In this document: positions 1-13,102 of the stretch, one piece after another
Position numbering within the stretch: the stretch's first letter is position 1
Layout: every line of letters begins with the position of its first letter
Assembly: GCF_954871325.1 (NCBI RefSeq)
Contig: NC_088775.1
Span: 23,785,561-23,849,560, forward strand
DNA length: 64,000 bases
From: Gordionus sp. m RMFG-2023
Lineage: Eukaryota; Nematomorpha; Gordioida; Chordodea; Parachordodidae
Reading direction: 5' to 3'
Translations under genes and position numbers: made by a program
Notes under the pieces: model-generated
The model's database searches: none
Seen by the model: only the letters and a program-made list of their open reading frames with translations
Told to the model about the DNA's origin: nothing

Positions 1-275
1 TTGTTGCTTTTATATGGTACATCCTAATTGAAATTATAATTTAACATGTTAAAAAATACATATTTTTGCCCATTAGCGTTAAAAAAATCTAATATGTTTA
101 AAAATACCTATGATAATTGCCATATTTACAAGGAACATCTTCATGGAATTTATAATTTAACATCTTTACAATATAAATGATATTTTTACCCTTTTGAGTC
201 AAAAAATTTCAAAAATCTTAAAAATAACGAATATGACAATTGTCACATTAAAATATTATCCTTAAAAAGATCATA
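1..275. repeat. 119-bp satellite family, partial copies at window edge
   Basis: About two and a half diverged copies of a repeat whose landmarks are an ACATGTT block, a TTTTGCCCATT block, an AACGATTATGACAATTGTC block and GGTACATCTTCA. The same landmarks in the same order make up the arrays at 33690-35035 and in the foldback arms near 55.1-56.3 kb and 58.8-60.0 kb. The array runs off the left edge. Confidence 0.75.
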
Positions 276-340
276 AAATAACATAAATAAGTTAAATATA
301 AATATTTTAAAAAAAATTATTTAGCCACCTCTTTTAATAT

Positions 341-690
341 ACTTAAGAAATAGATAATTTTACAAAAATGATAAAAAAACTGTAAAAGATTTCACCTAAA
401 AATTGTATATTTATAATAAATTTCACAAAAGAATTCCTCAAAAAAGATATATTTACAAAGAAGATTTAAAATTCTTATCAAATCAAAATATGTTCAAAAA
501 TCTTTTTGAACTTCAAGAAATAGATAATTTTACAAAAATGATAAAAAAAAACTATAAAAGATTTCACCTAAAAATCGTATATTTATAATAAATTTCACAA
601 AAGAATTCCTCAAAAAAGATATATTAACAAAGAAGATTTAAAATTTTTATCATAATATGTTCAAAAATCTTTTTGAACTTCAAGAAATAT
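341..690. repeat. 170-bp tandem duplication
   Basis: The stretch starting AAGAAATAGATAATTTTAC near 345 recurs near 515 with only a few changes, giving two head-to-tail units of about 170 bp. The short open frame across 403-588 is a by-product of this repeat. Confidence 0.85.
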
Positions 691-834
691 TTTTTAATTA
701 AAATCTTGGGCGTGAAAATCACTAATAAATTGTAACAAAAATAAAATTACAATAGTAGCATGTCATTTTTTATTAAAAAACATCAAATAATAAATAATAT
801 GTTGTTTTCTTTTAAATAAATGCATTCGCAATAT

Positions 835-1060
835 ATTTATTGTTTCGCGGTAATGCGCTCGCGATAATGACTTTGCGTAAACATATTCGCGATAAAAAAT
901 TCGCTGTAAAGTGTTCGCGTAAAATGTTTTGCTAAAATGTATTCGCTCTAATAAATTGCACGGTTAAGGTATCGCGGAAATAAATTCTCGATAAACGACA
1001 TTCGCGATAAAAGTTTCGCGAAAAAGTGTTTCGCGATAAAAGTTTCGCTGTATTGACCTG
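835..1060. repeat. CpG-rich degenerate repeat (TTCGCGATAAA motif)
   Basis: Variants of TTCGCGATAAA or ATTCGCGATAAAA recur at roughly 12-20 bp spacing. CpG is dense here although the surrounding DNA is very AT-rich. No protein reading was found. Confidence 0.7.
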
Positions 1061-1071
1061 ATACGATATAA

Positions 1072-1145
1072 AATTGTCACACTGTGACAGTCACACTGTG
1101 ACAGTCACACTGTGACAGTCACACTGTGACAGTCACACTTTCACA
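1072..1145. repeat. Palindromic 14-bp minisatellite
   Basis: Four and a half tandem copies of TCACACTGTGACAG. Each unit contains the self-complementary core TCACACTGTGA, so the array is a run of short palindromes. Confidence 0.9.
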
Positions 1146-1149
1146 AATT

Positions 1150-1256
1150 ATAATATATATTTAAAAAATCGTTAATTTTGAAAAGTGTCTGTGGCCCAAT
1201 CGGCAAGAGCGTCGCTTACAAATCTGATGGACTTAGGTTCGAATCCCAGCAAAAAT
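1150..1256 (+). repeat. tRNA-derived repeat, copy 1
   Basis: TCTGTGGCCCAATCGGCAAG resembles a pol III A box and GGTTCGAATCCC is a clean B box. The sequence resembles tRNA-Arg(UCU), but no acceptor stem can be paired. Homology to the copy at 29686-29758 starts about 35 bp upstream, at TTATAATATATATTT, so this is a repeat family (SINE-like or a tRNA pseudogene family) rather than a working tRNA gene. Confidence 0.65.
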
Positions 1257-2890
1257 TTTTTTTAATTAATCTGGCAAAATTAACCAAATAGAAGATACGA
1301 TTCAAAGTTTGTAGCTACTTTAAAATTCAAACTATTAAATAGGTATTCTTATTATTCTTATATTTTTAAATTTTTAATTTCTTTTAAAAAATATTCGTCC
1401 AATAAAAATCACCATAGAATCAAATCATATCAAACATTCATTCATCTTCCATTACCATAAAACCATCACTATCTTATACATCATCATATATATATATATA
1501 CTAAACTAACTGATATATTATAGATATTCTTACACAATTTTATATTAATATTACAATACATATATTAAATAAGTTTTTTTAAGGATTTTAAATATCAAAT
1601 AGGCAATGGAAGTTAAATTTTTTAATTTAATTTTTATTTTATTATATTTTTATATTCCTGCACAAAATAATTAAATACACTGAATACACACCTAATATTA
1701 TACCTATTCCTGAATATTTAGGGATCACTAGAACTTTAAATGCATCAAGTATTAATTCAAGAGGAATAAGAGATTTATTTAAATACTATTTTAATTCTTG
1801 AATTTATGTATAATTTATTTTATACCAATTCTATTGGGGAATCAGAATTTTCTCCTTTATTTGATGAGGAATGAATTAGAAATTTTCCTATCTTATGAGG
1901 TGTTATTTAAAAATTTATATTAATTTGGGGTTATTCTAAAATTTTCCATTATTTTTATAAAATATGTTAATGAAGAATATATTTAGTAATTTTAATTTAT
2001 GTGCACAATTAAAAAGTCTTTAAAACTAAATTTTTATTCACGTATTTGTATTTTATAATCTAAAAATTATTCTTGCTAGATGAGAGTTTTGTGTTAAAAC
2101 CTTTAAGAAGGATCCATTCCACATTGAATTTTATACAATTATATATCTTTTAATTAGGTAATTTTTATGCATAAGTAAATATTTGCATCTCTTAACTTTT
2201 CTGAAAATTTGGCCTTTCTACATGCATTCCATAGTTTTGTATATTTTCTCATACCTTCATAATTTAATTGTAGAATGTATGTTTTTCATAACTTATTATA
2301 ACATTTTTGATTAAATGTATAACCTTTTTGTTTTACTTATATATAATTTGACTATATTTAAAGTTAACCTTCTATTATTTGTTAACTTATAATATCTATT
2401 TATTTTTTCTATTGTAATTTAATAACAATGACTTTGTTAAGTAGTTGTAATTGTTTTTTTTAATCTCCTTTAAACTATTTGTTTTTTTTGTTTTGGTAAT
2501 GACATTCAAATTTTAAATTGTTTGTTAATGACATTGAACTCTACAAATTCTAATTGTTAATGACATTATACAAGTTACAATTTATTTTGTTACCTTCAGT
2601 GATAATTTATATTAAATATTTTATAAACAACGAATTTTTTTGTATTTTCAGTAAAAAATAAATTTGATTCTTTAATAAAATAAACTTGGTTCATGAATTT
2701 ATTAAAATATATCATGGGATTCTTTGATAAAATAAACCTGATTCTTATTATTTCTCCGAATATTATATTGAACTTCCAGAAAACAACAGTCTTAAATTGA
2801 AATTTATATTTTGTAACTAAGTAATAAATCATTTGGAAGGGTGGTGGTTTATTTAAAATTTCAATTAGGATGAAAATATTTTCAGCATGG
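1257..2890. other. AT-rich intergenic DNA, no gene recognised
   Basis: Low-complexity AT-rich sequence. A 37-codon open stretch near 1690-1803 and a hydrophobic start near 1605-1670 are visible, but they lie in different frames and match nothing I know. A short segment near 1832-1900 resembles 2950-3010, suggesting old repeat debris. Confidence 0.4.
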
Positions 2891-2899
2891 TACTTTAAT

Positions 2900-5800
2900 A
2901 TGAATTCATTAATTACATATAAATACCAGGAGCTAACCAGTAGAATGATAGGTAAATCAGATATTTCCCCTTCATTTGATGATAATTTTGAAAAATTTTC
3001 CCAATAATATAAAATGGCAAAAAAAATATGTGCATATTAGACAGATTTAATTCTTATAAACCCCTTACATCAGACTTATTTTTCTGGATCCAAGGAAAAA
3101 ATAAATTATTTTGGGTTTTCCTGGGCTTGGGAAATATTTTTCACAATTAATATGGACTTGGACGTAATTTGGGAAACATTTTTTAAAATTAAAACATTGG
3201 ATCTGAAATTTTTAGCCGAAAATATTGTTGATGAGGCAACTAAGAAATACAATTCGAAACAATTGACAAAGATATGGTTGTTGGTATTATGGACAACATA
3301 GATAACTTATCGTATCAACAGATGAAAGATTTAATACAAAAAAAAGTTGAAAAAAACAAGATTAGGCGCATTGAATTATTCAATACAAAACCGGACAGAC
3401 TTGAGTCTTCCAGAGAGTATCTCGATAGACTGAAAGGGTATGGTTCGGGGCTCAATCCTGATTTTTGTCGGTGCAATTTATGTTGAATTGCCGTAATGAA
3501 AATCTAAAAACAAGGTTGATAGAATAAAATACTACAGAGCTTAATATTATAGAGGACATTGTTGTCAAATTTCAATCGTTGGAGATTAATAATAATAAAA
3601 CATATGTAGAGAAAGATTCTTGGAGAAGAGAGGATAGAGCCGATTGGCAAGGCTATTCGTCTTGGAAAGAGAACAAGCAGGATTTTAAGGCCAACACCAA
3701 CAACAACTACAACAATAACAACAACAATTTCAAAAAACAAGAAATGATACAAACGCCTTATAATTTGAGGCCAAGGAATAAGATAAATTTTATTAATGAT
3801 TTTATTAATATGCAACTTAATAATCTAAATTTTTCTTTTTTGATAGACACGGGTTCTCCGGTGACATCCTTGCCCATTAAAGATTTTGAAAAATTGGAGA
3901 ATTATGAAGAATTTGAGTTGGAAAATTGTTCTAAAAAATTATTCTCTTATGAGGGTTCTCCTATCACAGTCGTTGGTCAGGTCTCGAATATTAAGGTTAA
4001 ATATTTGAATACAATTAAATATTTAAATTTTTATGTATATGGAGAGAGACCACCGATAAGTGGTCAAGACTGGATTAAAGAATTTGACATAATCAAATTC
4101 AACGTTGATGTAAACACTATTAATAAGAATGAGATAGGAGATAGGGTAATTTTTTTAACTTTTAACAATCCTTTCAAAGATACTGATAAATTTTATAAAA
4201 AAAATTATGTCATTCAATCATTAATTACTAAAAAAGGGTATTTTGAAGAGAGTTGTGACATCAACAAACTAATTAAGAAATTTGATTGTGTTTTTAATGA
4301 TAGAATTGGAAAAGTCAAAAATTTGGAAATAGACATTTTATTAAAAAATGACTTTAAGCCAAAATTTGTGAAAGCCAGGAGAGTGCCCTTCGAGTTAGAA
4401 GAAGAATTAGAAAACACTATAGAGCAATGGCGCCAGCAGGGAGTAATTAAGCCTGTCAGATTTTCACAATGGGCCACTCCATTAGTGTTAGTTAAAAAAA
4501 AGATAATACGTTGAGAGTTTGTGCTGACTTTAGAGTTACTGTAAACCCACAATTAGAATGGTTTGAATATCCGCTTCCAAGAATTAATGACATAATTGCT
4601 AAAGTAGGTAATGGAAAGTTTTTTTCAAAAATAGATTTCTTATCGGCATATCTGAGATTCCTGTATCTAAAGAAACTTCCAAATTTCTGACCGTCTCCAC
4701 CCACAAGGGTCTTTTTCAATTTAATAGACTACCTTTTGGGTTTACAGTATCAACTGCTTATTTCCAGAAGACTATGGACGAAATATTTGCTGATATTAAT
4801 GGGGTCATTTATTATTTAGATGATTTGTTAATTGGTAAGGATAAGTTAGACCATTTTTATAAATTGAAAAGAGTGTTTGAAAGAATGTTGGAATTTGGGC
4901 TGATTGGAAATATAAAAAAAAGTGAGTTTTACAAAGAGAGTATAAAATATTTAGGTTATTTAATAAGTGACAAAGGCATACTGCCAATCAAAGAAAAAAT
5001 TGATCCTATAAGTACAATGACCGAACCTAAGAATAAGGATGAATTACATTCTTGGTTGGGTCTTATGAATTATTATTCTAGATTTATAAGAGATTTTTCT
5101 AAATTAGCAGCTAATTTATATGATTTACTTAAAAGGGGTAATAAATTTTGTTGGGGAATCAATGAAAGAACTAGTTTTTACGAAATTAGAAAAAAATTGT
5201 GTAATGCACCAATTCTTGCACATTGTGATAGAAATAAGGAATTGTTTATTTCAACGGATGCGTCCAATAAAGGCATGGGTGCAGTCTTATTTCAGGTAGA
5301 AGAAGAAGGTTTAGAAAGGCCAATTTAGTTTATGTCTAAGGCATGGTCTGGAGCTGAAAAAAGATATTCAATTATTGAAAAAGAAGGATTGTCTGTTGTT
5401 TTGGCAGTAAAAAAATGAAAAGAATATGTAGTAGGTAGGAGATTTAAAATTTTTTCGGACCATAAACCACTGGTGAATTTGTTTGGAGTAGATCCTGTTA
5501 AGCTTTACAATATGTCTCCAAGATTACAGAAATGGGCTTTTTGTTTAGCCGGTTTTGATTTTGCCATTAATTATAGGAGGGGTAAGGATTAAATCATTCC
5601 TGATGGATTAACAAGGTTAATTAAGGAAGATATCATTTGTTTTGTTAATGTTTATAATGATATGAAGGGTGTAAGAATAATTAACAATTTAGAATTGATT
5701 AAAGGAGAAACCTTTTTAGATTCAGAATTAATCCAAGTTAAAAAAATTGTGTTGGAAAAAGGTGAAAATGATACGCTGATTAAAGGTTACTAGGCATTCG

Positions 5801-7215
5801 GTAAGTTGTTGAATATTAGGAATGATTTTATTTTTAAGGGTGAACAAGTTATTATTCCTCAAAGATTAAGAAAAAAGTTTCTTAGTGTGTTACATGAGGG
5901 ACATATTGGGTTGTCTTGGATGTTAGATACTATGGAAAGGTATTTTTGGTGGCCAGGAATCAATAAAGATATTAAAGAAATGATTTTTAGATGTAATATA
6001 TGCATGATCAATGCGCCTAAACTCCCAAAAGTTAAACAAATATATTGGGTACAACCTAACAAACCCTGGTACCGAGTCTATATTGATTTTTTTGGACCTA
6101 AATTTTTTATGGATTAGTAATTATTGATGGGTACTCTCGCTGGTTAGAGATTATTAAGGTGAAAGACATTAATGCGACTACCACCATTATGGTATTAAAT
6201 AATCTTTTTTCCAGATTTGGGTATCCAGTAGAATTGGTATCAGATAATGGATCAGCTTTTAGGTCTGTTGATTTTAATAACTTTTTAAAAGAAAAGGGAA
6301 TTTTACCTATGTAAACTCCTGCATACCATCCTGCGTCAAATGGTATTTATGAAAGAGCTGTACAATCAGCAAAAAATATGATATATAAATTAGGAGGCTG
6401 GGATGACATTTTGGAAGATGTGTTGTTAAATTATCGCAACACGAAACATGCGGTTACTAATACATCACCTGCTCTTAGATTATTCGGAAGGGAGTAAGAT
6501 GGAAATGGAGTTTTTAAAAGACGATGACTGTGATAATAAACCCAATGTAAAAAGAATAAATTTCAGATAATTAACATTAAGCAACTCTGTCTTTATTAAA
6601 GTGGGCTCCAATCAAGAATGGCCTGTGGAAATTGTCGTTGGGAGAATTAGTAACGTCATTTGGGAAATTCAGGTAGATGATAAGTTTCTCTTTGTTCATA
6701 TTGATCACATTAGCAATTATCAATAAGAATATATTGCATTATATTTTTTTACTTTTATATTGTTGGTTACAAATATTAAAGCATCATACATATTCCATTT
6801 TTCCTAGTTATTATAATTATGATTAATAAGTTACATTGTTAATAATGACAATAATTCCCCCTTCCCAATTGTAATTGTTTATTATATTCCAAAATAAGGA
6901 AATAATGACAATAAGTCCCCCTTCCCAATTGTAATTGTTTATTATATTCCAAAAATAAGGAAATAATGACAATAATTCCCCTCCCAAATGTAATTGTTTA
7001 TTATATTCCAAAAAAAGGAAATAACAATAATTCCCCTTTCCAATTGTAATTTTTTATTATATTCCAATATTAGGAAATAATGGCAATAATTCCCCCTTCC
7101 CAATTGTAGTTCCTACTATCCCCATATATATATTATTTTTTATATAATTCCTTGTTAATCTTAATGTAAGTATTGGGTATTATTTTAATAATGAAACCAT
7201 TATTGTAACATTAAA
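2900..7215 (+). mobile_element. Ty3/gypsy-type LTR retroelement fossil
   Basis: Plus-strand remains of a gag-pol element. In order: gag-like coding with an Asn-rich tail (about 3270-3830), a DTG-type aspartic protease (about 3830-4100), reverse transcriptase with the YLDD box (about 4340-5000), RNase H (about 5200-5600) and an integrase with an HHCC-type zinc segment (about 5800-6700). The order protease-RT-RNase H-integrase is that of the Ty3/gypsy (Metaviridae) group. I could not identify paired LTRs, so both ends are approximate; the start could be nearer 3270. The element is broken, with roughly six to ten breaks, and looks moderately old. No intact envelope-like gene was seen. Confidence 0.85.
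6838..7125. repeat. 60-bp tandem repeat at the 3' side of the retroelement
   Basis: Five imperfect head-to-tail units of about 60 bp, each with a CAATAATTCCCCCTTCCC block followed by AATTGTAATTGTTTATTAT. It may belong to the untranslated or terminal repeat region of the neighbouring element. Confidence 0.85.
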
Positions 7216-7216
7216 T

Positions 7217-8460
7217 ATTAACCCTATCACTCATTTAACATTATAAGAGTTACCTCCTGCATGCCAAACGAGTTATTTCCTTCCCCATTTTTTGTACCAT
7301 GTTGTGTTTTCAAGACTTTAATTTTTTTTATACATTTTTTTTTTGGAGGTGGTGCACAATGCATTTGATAAATTAACAATATTATTATATCAATTTTGAA
7401 CCACAAGATGCAACTTGTGGTTGTTACAATGTATAAAAGGAACTTTTTTATTAATTTTTTTTTGAAGAAGGGTTTGCACTCCTCCATTTCGGCCAGAGAT
7501 AACGTTTGCACCATCATATGCCTGGCTTATTATATTTGTTGAATTAATATTTAAGTCATTAAGTTGCTTTAAAATGCAATCAGTAATACTTTCAGCAGAA
7601 AGGCACTCTAAATTAATAATTCCTATTAAGTTTTCTTGGACTTCTCCAGAAAAAATATAGCGAATAATTATGCTCAGGTTTTCACAACCTGATGCATCTT
7701 ATGTCTCATCCCTTACGACAAGAAAAGGTATCTCGCTTTTGTTATATTTCTGAGATATATTCAAGCACCATATCTACCATGATAGATATTACTTCATTTT
7801 GAATCTGAGGTGATGTATATTGTGCATTTTTGGGTATAAATTTCATAATCTTATTTAATTCTGGATCTTTTTGAATCGTGTATGAAAACATTGCTATAAA
7901 TAATCCAGAAGAATAAATTATTTTTTCATCATTTGCAGCATCTATAATTTGTGTCGAACCAGTGCCACGAAAAGGTAGCTCCTGTATGCTAAGAAATAGC
8001 ATCAAATCAAATATTGATTTAATATAGTATTGATTACGATTAATTTGTTGACTTCCCAACATGTTATTACAATACCCTTATTTATATTTCGATTTTTATC
8101 ATGCCATATTGTAATTGAATTTAAATGAGCTTTTGAGCTCTCGTGTTTTAGCAGTCCTTTATTGGCAGCTAACGCATTTTCCAATTTCAGAATCCCTTTT
8201 GCTTAAATTCACCACTTGGACTACACAAGTATTTCCTACATGGAAAACAAAAAGCAGCGTCGGCTTCTACACTGTACTCCAACCAGTCTCGACCTCTGTA
8301 CCATTATTTTTGAAATGATCTTTGCTTTCCATGGATATCTTTTTTCACGTAATTGTTTAATTTGATTTGTTTTAGTTCATTCTGGCCAAGGTCACCTGGG
8401 ATTTGAATTGAACTTGAATTATTAGAGGATTTTTTTGACACTAAAAATATTATAATTAAT
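7217..8460 (-). pseudogene. hAT transposase (DUF4371/ZMYM1-like), decayed
   Basis: Minus-strand fragments in three frames follow the DUF4371/TTF-finger hAT order: a Cys-containing TTF-like segment (about 8190-8320), GLLKHESSKAHLNS (about 8110-8160), a LSIQELPFRGTGS segment (about 7960-8000) and AYDGANVISGRNGGVQTLL (about 7450-7515). The last is the family's signature around a catalytic Asp. At least three frame changes separate these pieces, and the region encoding the C-terminal hAT dimerisation domain is absent. In active relatives the protein cuts and pastes the element in the nucleus. This copy cannot make it. Confidence 0.75.
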
Positions 8461-9608
8461 AAATTGTAATGAGGGAAAGGGTCATAATAATGGTCATCAG
8501 GATGGGCGGAGGGAAGAGCATGCTGAAAATGAACACATACAAAATTCTCTATCTTGTATTTAACAAGTATTTGCTATATTGTAGTGCCTAACCCTGATGA
8601 ACATTAAAATAAAAAGATCATAAACATTATATTTTTAAAGATTTTAGAAAAAAATTTTTTTTTATATTTATAAATAAATTACTAGCTGCCTCTTGACAAT
8701 GAGAGACTGAGCTGCTAGATGATTGAGTCTCTTCTTCATCTTCAATATTTGTATTAAAATCATAATGTAATATTGAATCACCATAATCACATAGTCCTAT
8801 GATATTGTCAAAAATATATAAATAGAAAAATCTGGGTTAAGTTTTAAACTATTTACCATCTTCCTTTACCTGAGAGTAGTGAGGATCATGATCTAGAATA
8901 TTAGCTTCATTCATACTTGAAATATGAGTGAATATATTTATTGTAATAATTACTATACTAAAATGATAAAATTAATAATAAATATCTCTTATATTATATA
9001 TATGAAATAATATTATATAGGTATTGCCCAATCCTATAGATATTAGTTTTTGCTATATATCATATAAATCATGGTCAAATAATTCTTCACAAAAAAAATA
9101 ATAGAAATTTATACTAACTATGAGCAGAATCAGTTTCGGAAATTTCTGATGTAGTAATACTAGTAGTTTGTAGAGGTTGTGATGTTATTTGACATTTGTG
9201 TAACTTAAAATAAGAATTAATGACTGATTGTTTCTTCCTTCATAATTTTAAAATAACCGCTGTAAAATAAAATAACTGGTTATATATTATAATAATAATG
9301 ATGTGATACCTATATAATGTTATACACAAACACACATAAAAATAAAAATAAAAATATGAATTAATGATGATTTAATATTAGGTAAAATAAAAATAAAACA
9401 GGATAGAAAGAAATTTACAAACTAGACATGTTTTTTAAATAAATATTCAAAATTTATTTTAAAAATATAAAAATAATCAATTCTGAAAAATTTTTTAAAT
9501 TTGGGGGGCCAGAAAAATTTTTGAGGGCCATAGATTTTTTCTGGGGGCCAGGTTTTGGGCCAAAAAATTTTTTGAGGGCGCCTGCCCCCCCCCCATGGCT
9601 ACGGCCCT
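7217..9608 (-). mobile_element. hAT element, 5' end present, 3' end truncated
   Basis: Read on the minus strand the element begins with CAGGGCCGTAGCC at 9608-9596, a typical hAT-style terminus, followed by a G-rich subterminal stretch, an AT-rich leader and transposase coding. No matching terminus was found near 7217, where the sequence meets the retroelement. The 8-bp target duplication therefore cannot be checked, and the element is probably truncated. Confidence 0.7.
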
Positions 9609-9916
9609 GTATTTTTTTAAAAATAATTTGATCAATTATTTGTCGATTGAATAAAGAGGTTAAAGCACTAAGAATTATATTTTCACCTTAATTCACTTTC
9701 CTCAAAAAGTGAGTTAGAACCCTATAATAATTAAGCGACGATATATATGTAAAACTCAATTCACAAATCCTTTGATAGACTTGAAAAGATTAAAACATTA
9801 AATAATGAAAATATATCATTAATTATTTATACAAATATAGCACGCAATCCAGCGGGAATTAGGAATACTATATTTAAAAAAGGATAGTGAAGGAGAATTA
9901 TGTTAATCATTGTAGT
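9609..9916. other. AT-rich spacer
   Basis: Nothing recognised apart from the 8-bp target duplication ATTGTAGT at 9909-9916, belonging to the adjacent MITE. Confidence 0.4.
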
Positions 9917-10504
9917 CAGCGTCTACATGACAGGATTTTCACTGGGTGCAAACCCCCTTCAAAAACCTTTGCCTACCCCCCTAAAAATCCCGCCACCTTC
10001 AGCGACGGTGTCTTCCCATTATTATTTTTACCTTTTTAATTTATTGATACTCTTTTCAGAGACTTTATAAAGGATAACTTAAATTAATCTATCTCTACTA
10101 CTAACTATCGATATTTTGTGAATATAAAGAATTTATTTTTTAGATAATAAATTCAATTAAAACCTCCATTATTTACAATGAATTAATTATTATGGCATTA
10201 TGAGCTTGCTGAAATATCTAAACCTTTTAAATTACAGTTAAAAGGATAACAGAAAGTTTTATTTGGAAAACTATGTGAATGATTGTTTGCAATATATAGA
10301 TTTGGTCGATGAATTGTATTATAATTATTCTATGATAAAAGTATTAATTTTTACAGCAATTTTGTCCTATTTCATCTCAAAAATTAATAGATAACCCCCC
10401 AAAAATTTATCTTACCCCCATTAAAGCAGCCTACCCCCTACCCCCCCCCCCCTCAAAAAATAGGATGCGAATTGTTCTTACCCCTCTCGCTCATGTAGAC
10501 GCTG
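9917..10504. mobile_element. hAT MITE, 588 bp, perfect 8-bp TSD
   Basis: It starts CAGCGTCTACATGA and ends TCATGTAGACGCTG, perfect 14-bp inverted termini. The 8-bp duplication ATTGTAGT lies at 9909-9916 and 10505-10512. The subterminal ends are C-rich on this strand and there is no coding. Termini and C-rich flanks match the 2-kb element at 14394-16389, so this is its short non-autonomous relative. Confidence 0.95.
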
Positions 10505-10527
10505 ATTGTAGTTATATTAAACATCTT

Positions 10528-10621
10528 ATTTTCTATAATGAAAAAATTTTTATATTTTTATTTTCACATTTTTTATATTTTTATTTTCACATTTTTTATA
10601 ATTTTATTTTCACATTTTTTA
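10528..10621. repeat. 26-bp tandem repeat
   Basis: Three units built on TTTTATTTTCACATTTTTTATA. Confidence 0.8.
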
Positions 10622-10639
10622 TACAACTTTGTCGTCCAT

Positions 10640-11640
10640 TTTAAAGGGATCAGAACTATCCGGGATCATCATGCGTTTTAAAGGGATCAAAACTATCCGG
10701 GATCATCACGAGTTTTAAAGGGATAACTAAAAAATTGGAGTTTTAGGTTAAGTAATGATAATACTGTATTATCACTAAAGAGGAATCTTATTTTAAAAAG
10801 CGTTTTACGCGCGTTTCGTTTATTTCTTTTTAATTTTGTTATTTATTAATTTTCAATGTTGCTTTTCTGACCTTATTAAATAAGATATGTCTAATATAGA
10901 GTATCAATCAATAGCTATTCAAAAATTCTATTCAACTGGAGGTCAATCTCTCTACTTTAAGGGCGAGTCTAGGTCTGGGGGGTCAGGGATATTTTTATCA
11001 AAACAAAATATCGATATGGGTATCAAATAATAGCTATAATATCTTTTAACTGAAAGTCTTCATTCTTGGTCATGATGGGTAGGTCTTAGGTCTGGGGGGG
11101 GGGGTAAAAATATTGATATGGGTATCAAATAAAAAGTAATTAAAATATCTTTTGATTGTAATAATATTTATCACTCAAAGTGGGAGGGGGAGGGGGGGGG
11201 TTCTAGGTCTTGGGGGGTCAGAAATATTTTTCAACATAAAATATCGATATGGGTACCAAATAAAAGTTAATTTAAATATCTTTTGACTGAAAGGATATAT
11301 TCTTGGTCATTATATATAAGACTTAGCCTGGGAGGTGGATGAAGGGGGGAGTATAATAAATATTTTTTTTTGATATGAGTATCAAATAAAAGCTGATTTA
11401 ACATTATAACTGAAAGCATTCATTCCCTGTCTTGATGGGTATGATTAAGTCTTAATGGTAATGGAGGGGTGGGGGAGGGGACAAAAATAATATTTTTGAT
11501 ATGGATAACAAAAAAGGTAATTAAAATATCGTTTGATTGTAATAATAATTAAACTGTAAATGGGCTCTAGGTCTTGGAGGGTCAGAAAATTTTTTATTAA
11601 GACAAAATATTATATAAAAATGATAGATAAAATCTATGCC
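10640..11640. repeat. Left arm of a long inverted repeat, G-rich
   Basis: The arm begins with two copies of TTTTAAAGGGATCA followed by ACTATCCGGGATCATCA. It continues with about five subunits of 130-150 bp, each containing TCTAGGTCTGGGGGG, a poly-G run and GATATGGGTATCAAATAA. The reverse complement of the same modules in mirrored order lies at 20672-21595. It may be a terminal arm of an old foldback element or two inverted copies of one repeat. Confidence 0.75.
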
Positions 11641-13100
11641 TAAAAAATATTGAAGCCATAATTATCCAATAAAAATGGAGGGTGAGAAACTATGGGTTGG
11701 AACTAATTTGGGAAAAATTGATTCCCCATTTTAAAAAAAGAACGTTCACAAATCAATAAAATTTAACCATTTAACCATTTATACTAAGACCATCTCCATA
11801 ATAACAGCATCAAGAAGTGCATCTTCTTATGATAATTTATATTATAATTTTCCAATGTCCTCACTACATCATCACTACGTCATGTCATCGATACGTATTT
11901 ATTTATTTTTTATTTGTTTATTTTATTTTTTTCAATATCTATACTAACAGATGAGCCTATAACTTCAGTTGACCATGCACTGTAGGATGCCAATGTAAAA
12001 CCTTAAATATTCTTTTAATTTATCTTTACAAAATTTTACAAATCATTTAATTTATCTTTACAAAATTTGCATAATATTTTTATTATATCAATTATAAAGC
12101 TATGCAAGATGATATTACCACTCTCACTCAAGAAGCTGTTATCAGTGAAAACAATTATTCACAATTCAATGTAAAATACAATATGATACCAATATTTTTA
12201 CTATATCAATTATAAAGTTATTCAAGATGATATTACTTCTCACTCAAGAAGCTGCTATCAGTGAAAACAATTAATCACCAATGTAAAATACAATATTATA
12301 AATAATATTTTCATTATATGAATTATATTAAAATATTCAAAATTAATTTTCTTATTTATTTTTATTTTAATTTTAAATAGATCAATCATCATTTAAATTT
12401 CAAGATTTGATGCATAATATTTTTTTTATATCAATTATAAAGCTAGGCAAGATGATATTACTACTCTCACTCAAGTAGCTGCTATCAGTGAAAAAATTAT
12501 TCACCAATTCAATGTAAAATACAATATGATACCAATTTATTTACTTACCACTCTCACTCAATAAGCTACTATCAGTGTTATTCACCAATGTAAAATACAA
12601 TATGATGATACATAATATTTTCATTATATCAATTATATTACAATATTCAAAATTAATTTTCTTATTTATTTTATTTTTTTAAATTTCAAGATTTATTATT
12701 TTTTTTAAAAAATCAAAATATAATAATAACCATTTATACTCTATAAAATATTTATATATTAATGATAGAGCTATATATCATTAATATCATTTACAACATT
12801 GAAAAGGGAGGGGAATTTTAAATACACATTTAGGGTGGCTATTTTCATTTTTGTCAAAGTGTTGTTAGGTGGATTTAGCAACAAGAATGTGCCCTACCCC
12901 CCTTCCCTCAGGTTTTCCAGTCAGTGGATATTAATCCACTACACTGGATATGCTCTCTAAAGGGTATTAATACTAGCTGACTCCTCTAAAGATTTATTTC
13001 AATAAAAATAATAATAAGTTTTTTTTATTCTTTCCTTTTTCTTCCTTTTTTTTCTCTTTCTCTGTTCCTTTTCTACCTTTTTTCTTTACCTTTCAATTTT
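11641..13100. other. Non-genic, with a tandem-like repeat at 12060-12640
   Basis: Four irregular copies of a roughly 120-bp module are seen, with landmarks ATATCAATTATAAAGCT, CACTCTCACTCAAGAAGCTG and CAATGTAAAATACAATATGA. One copy has a 38-codon open frame but the others are broken, so I do not call a gene. The rest is AT-rich sequence. Confidence 0.5.
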
Positions 13101-13102
13101 TA

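Noticed and set aside
403-588. 61-codon frame as a gene
   Set aside because: It spans the 170-bp tandem duplication and has low-complexity Lys/Ile/Phe composition.
1190-1256. Functional tRNA genes here and at 29686-29758
   Set aside because: The B box and T arm are good but acceptor and anticodon stems cannot pair, and the two copies share flanking sequence as repeats do.
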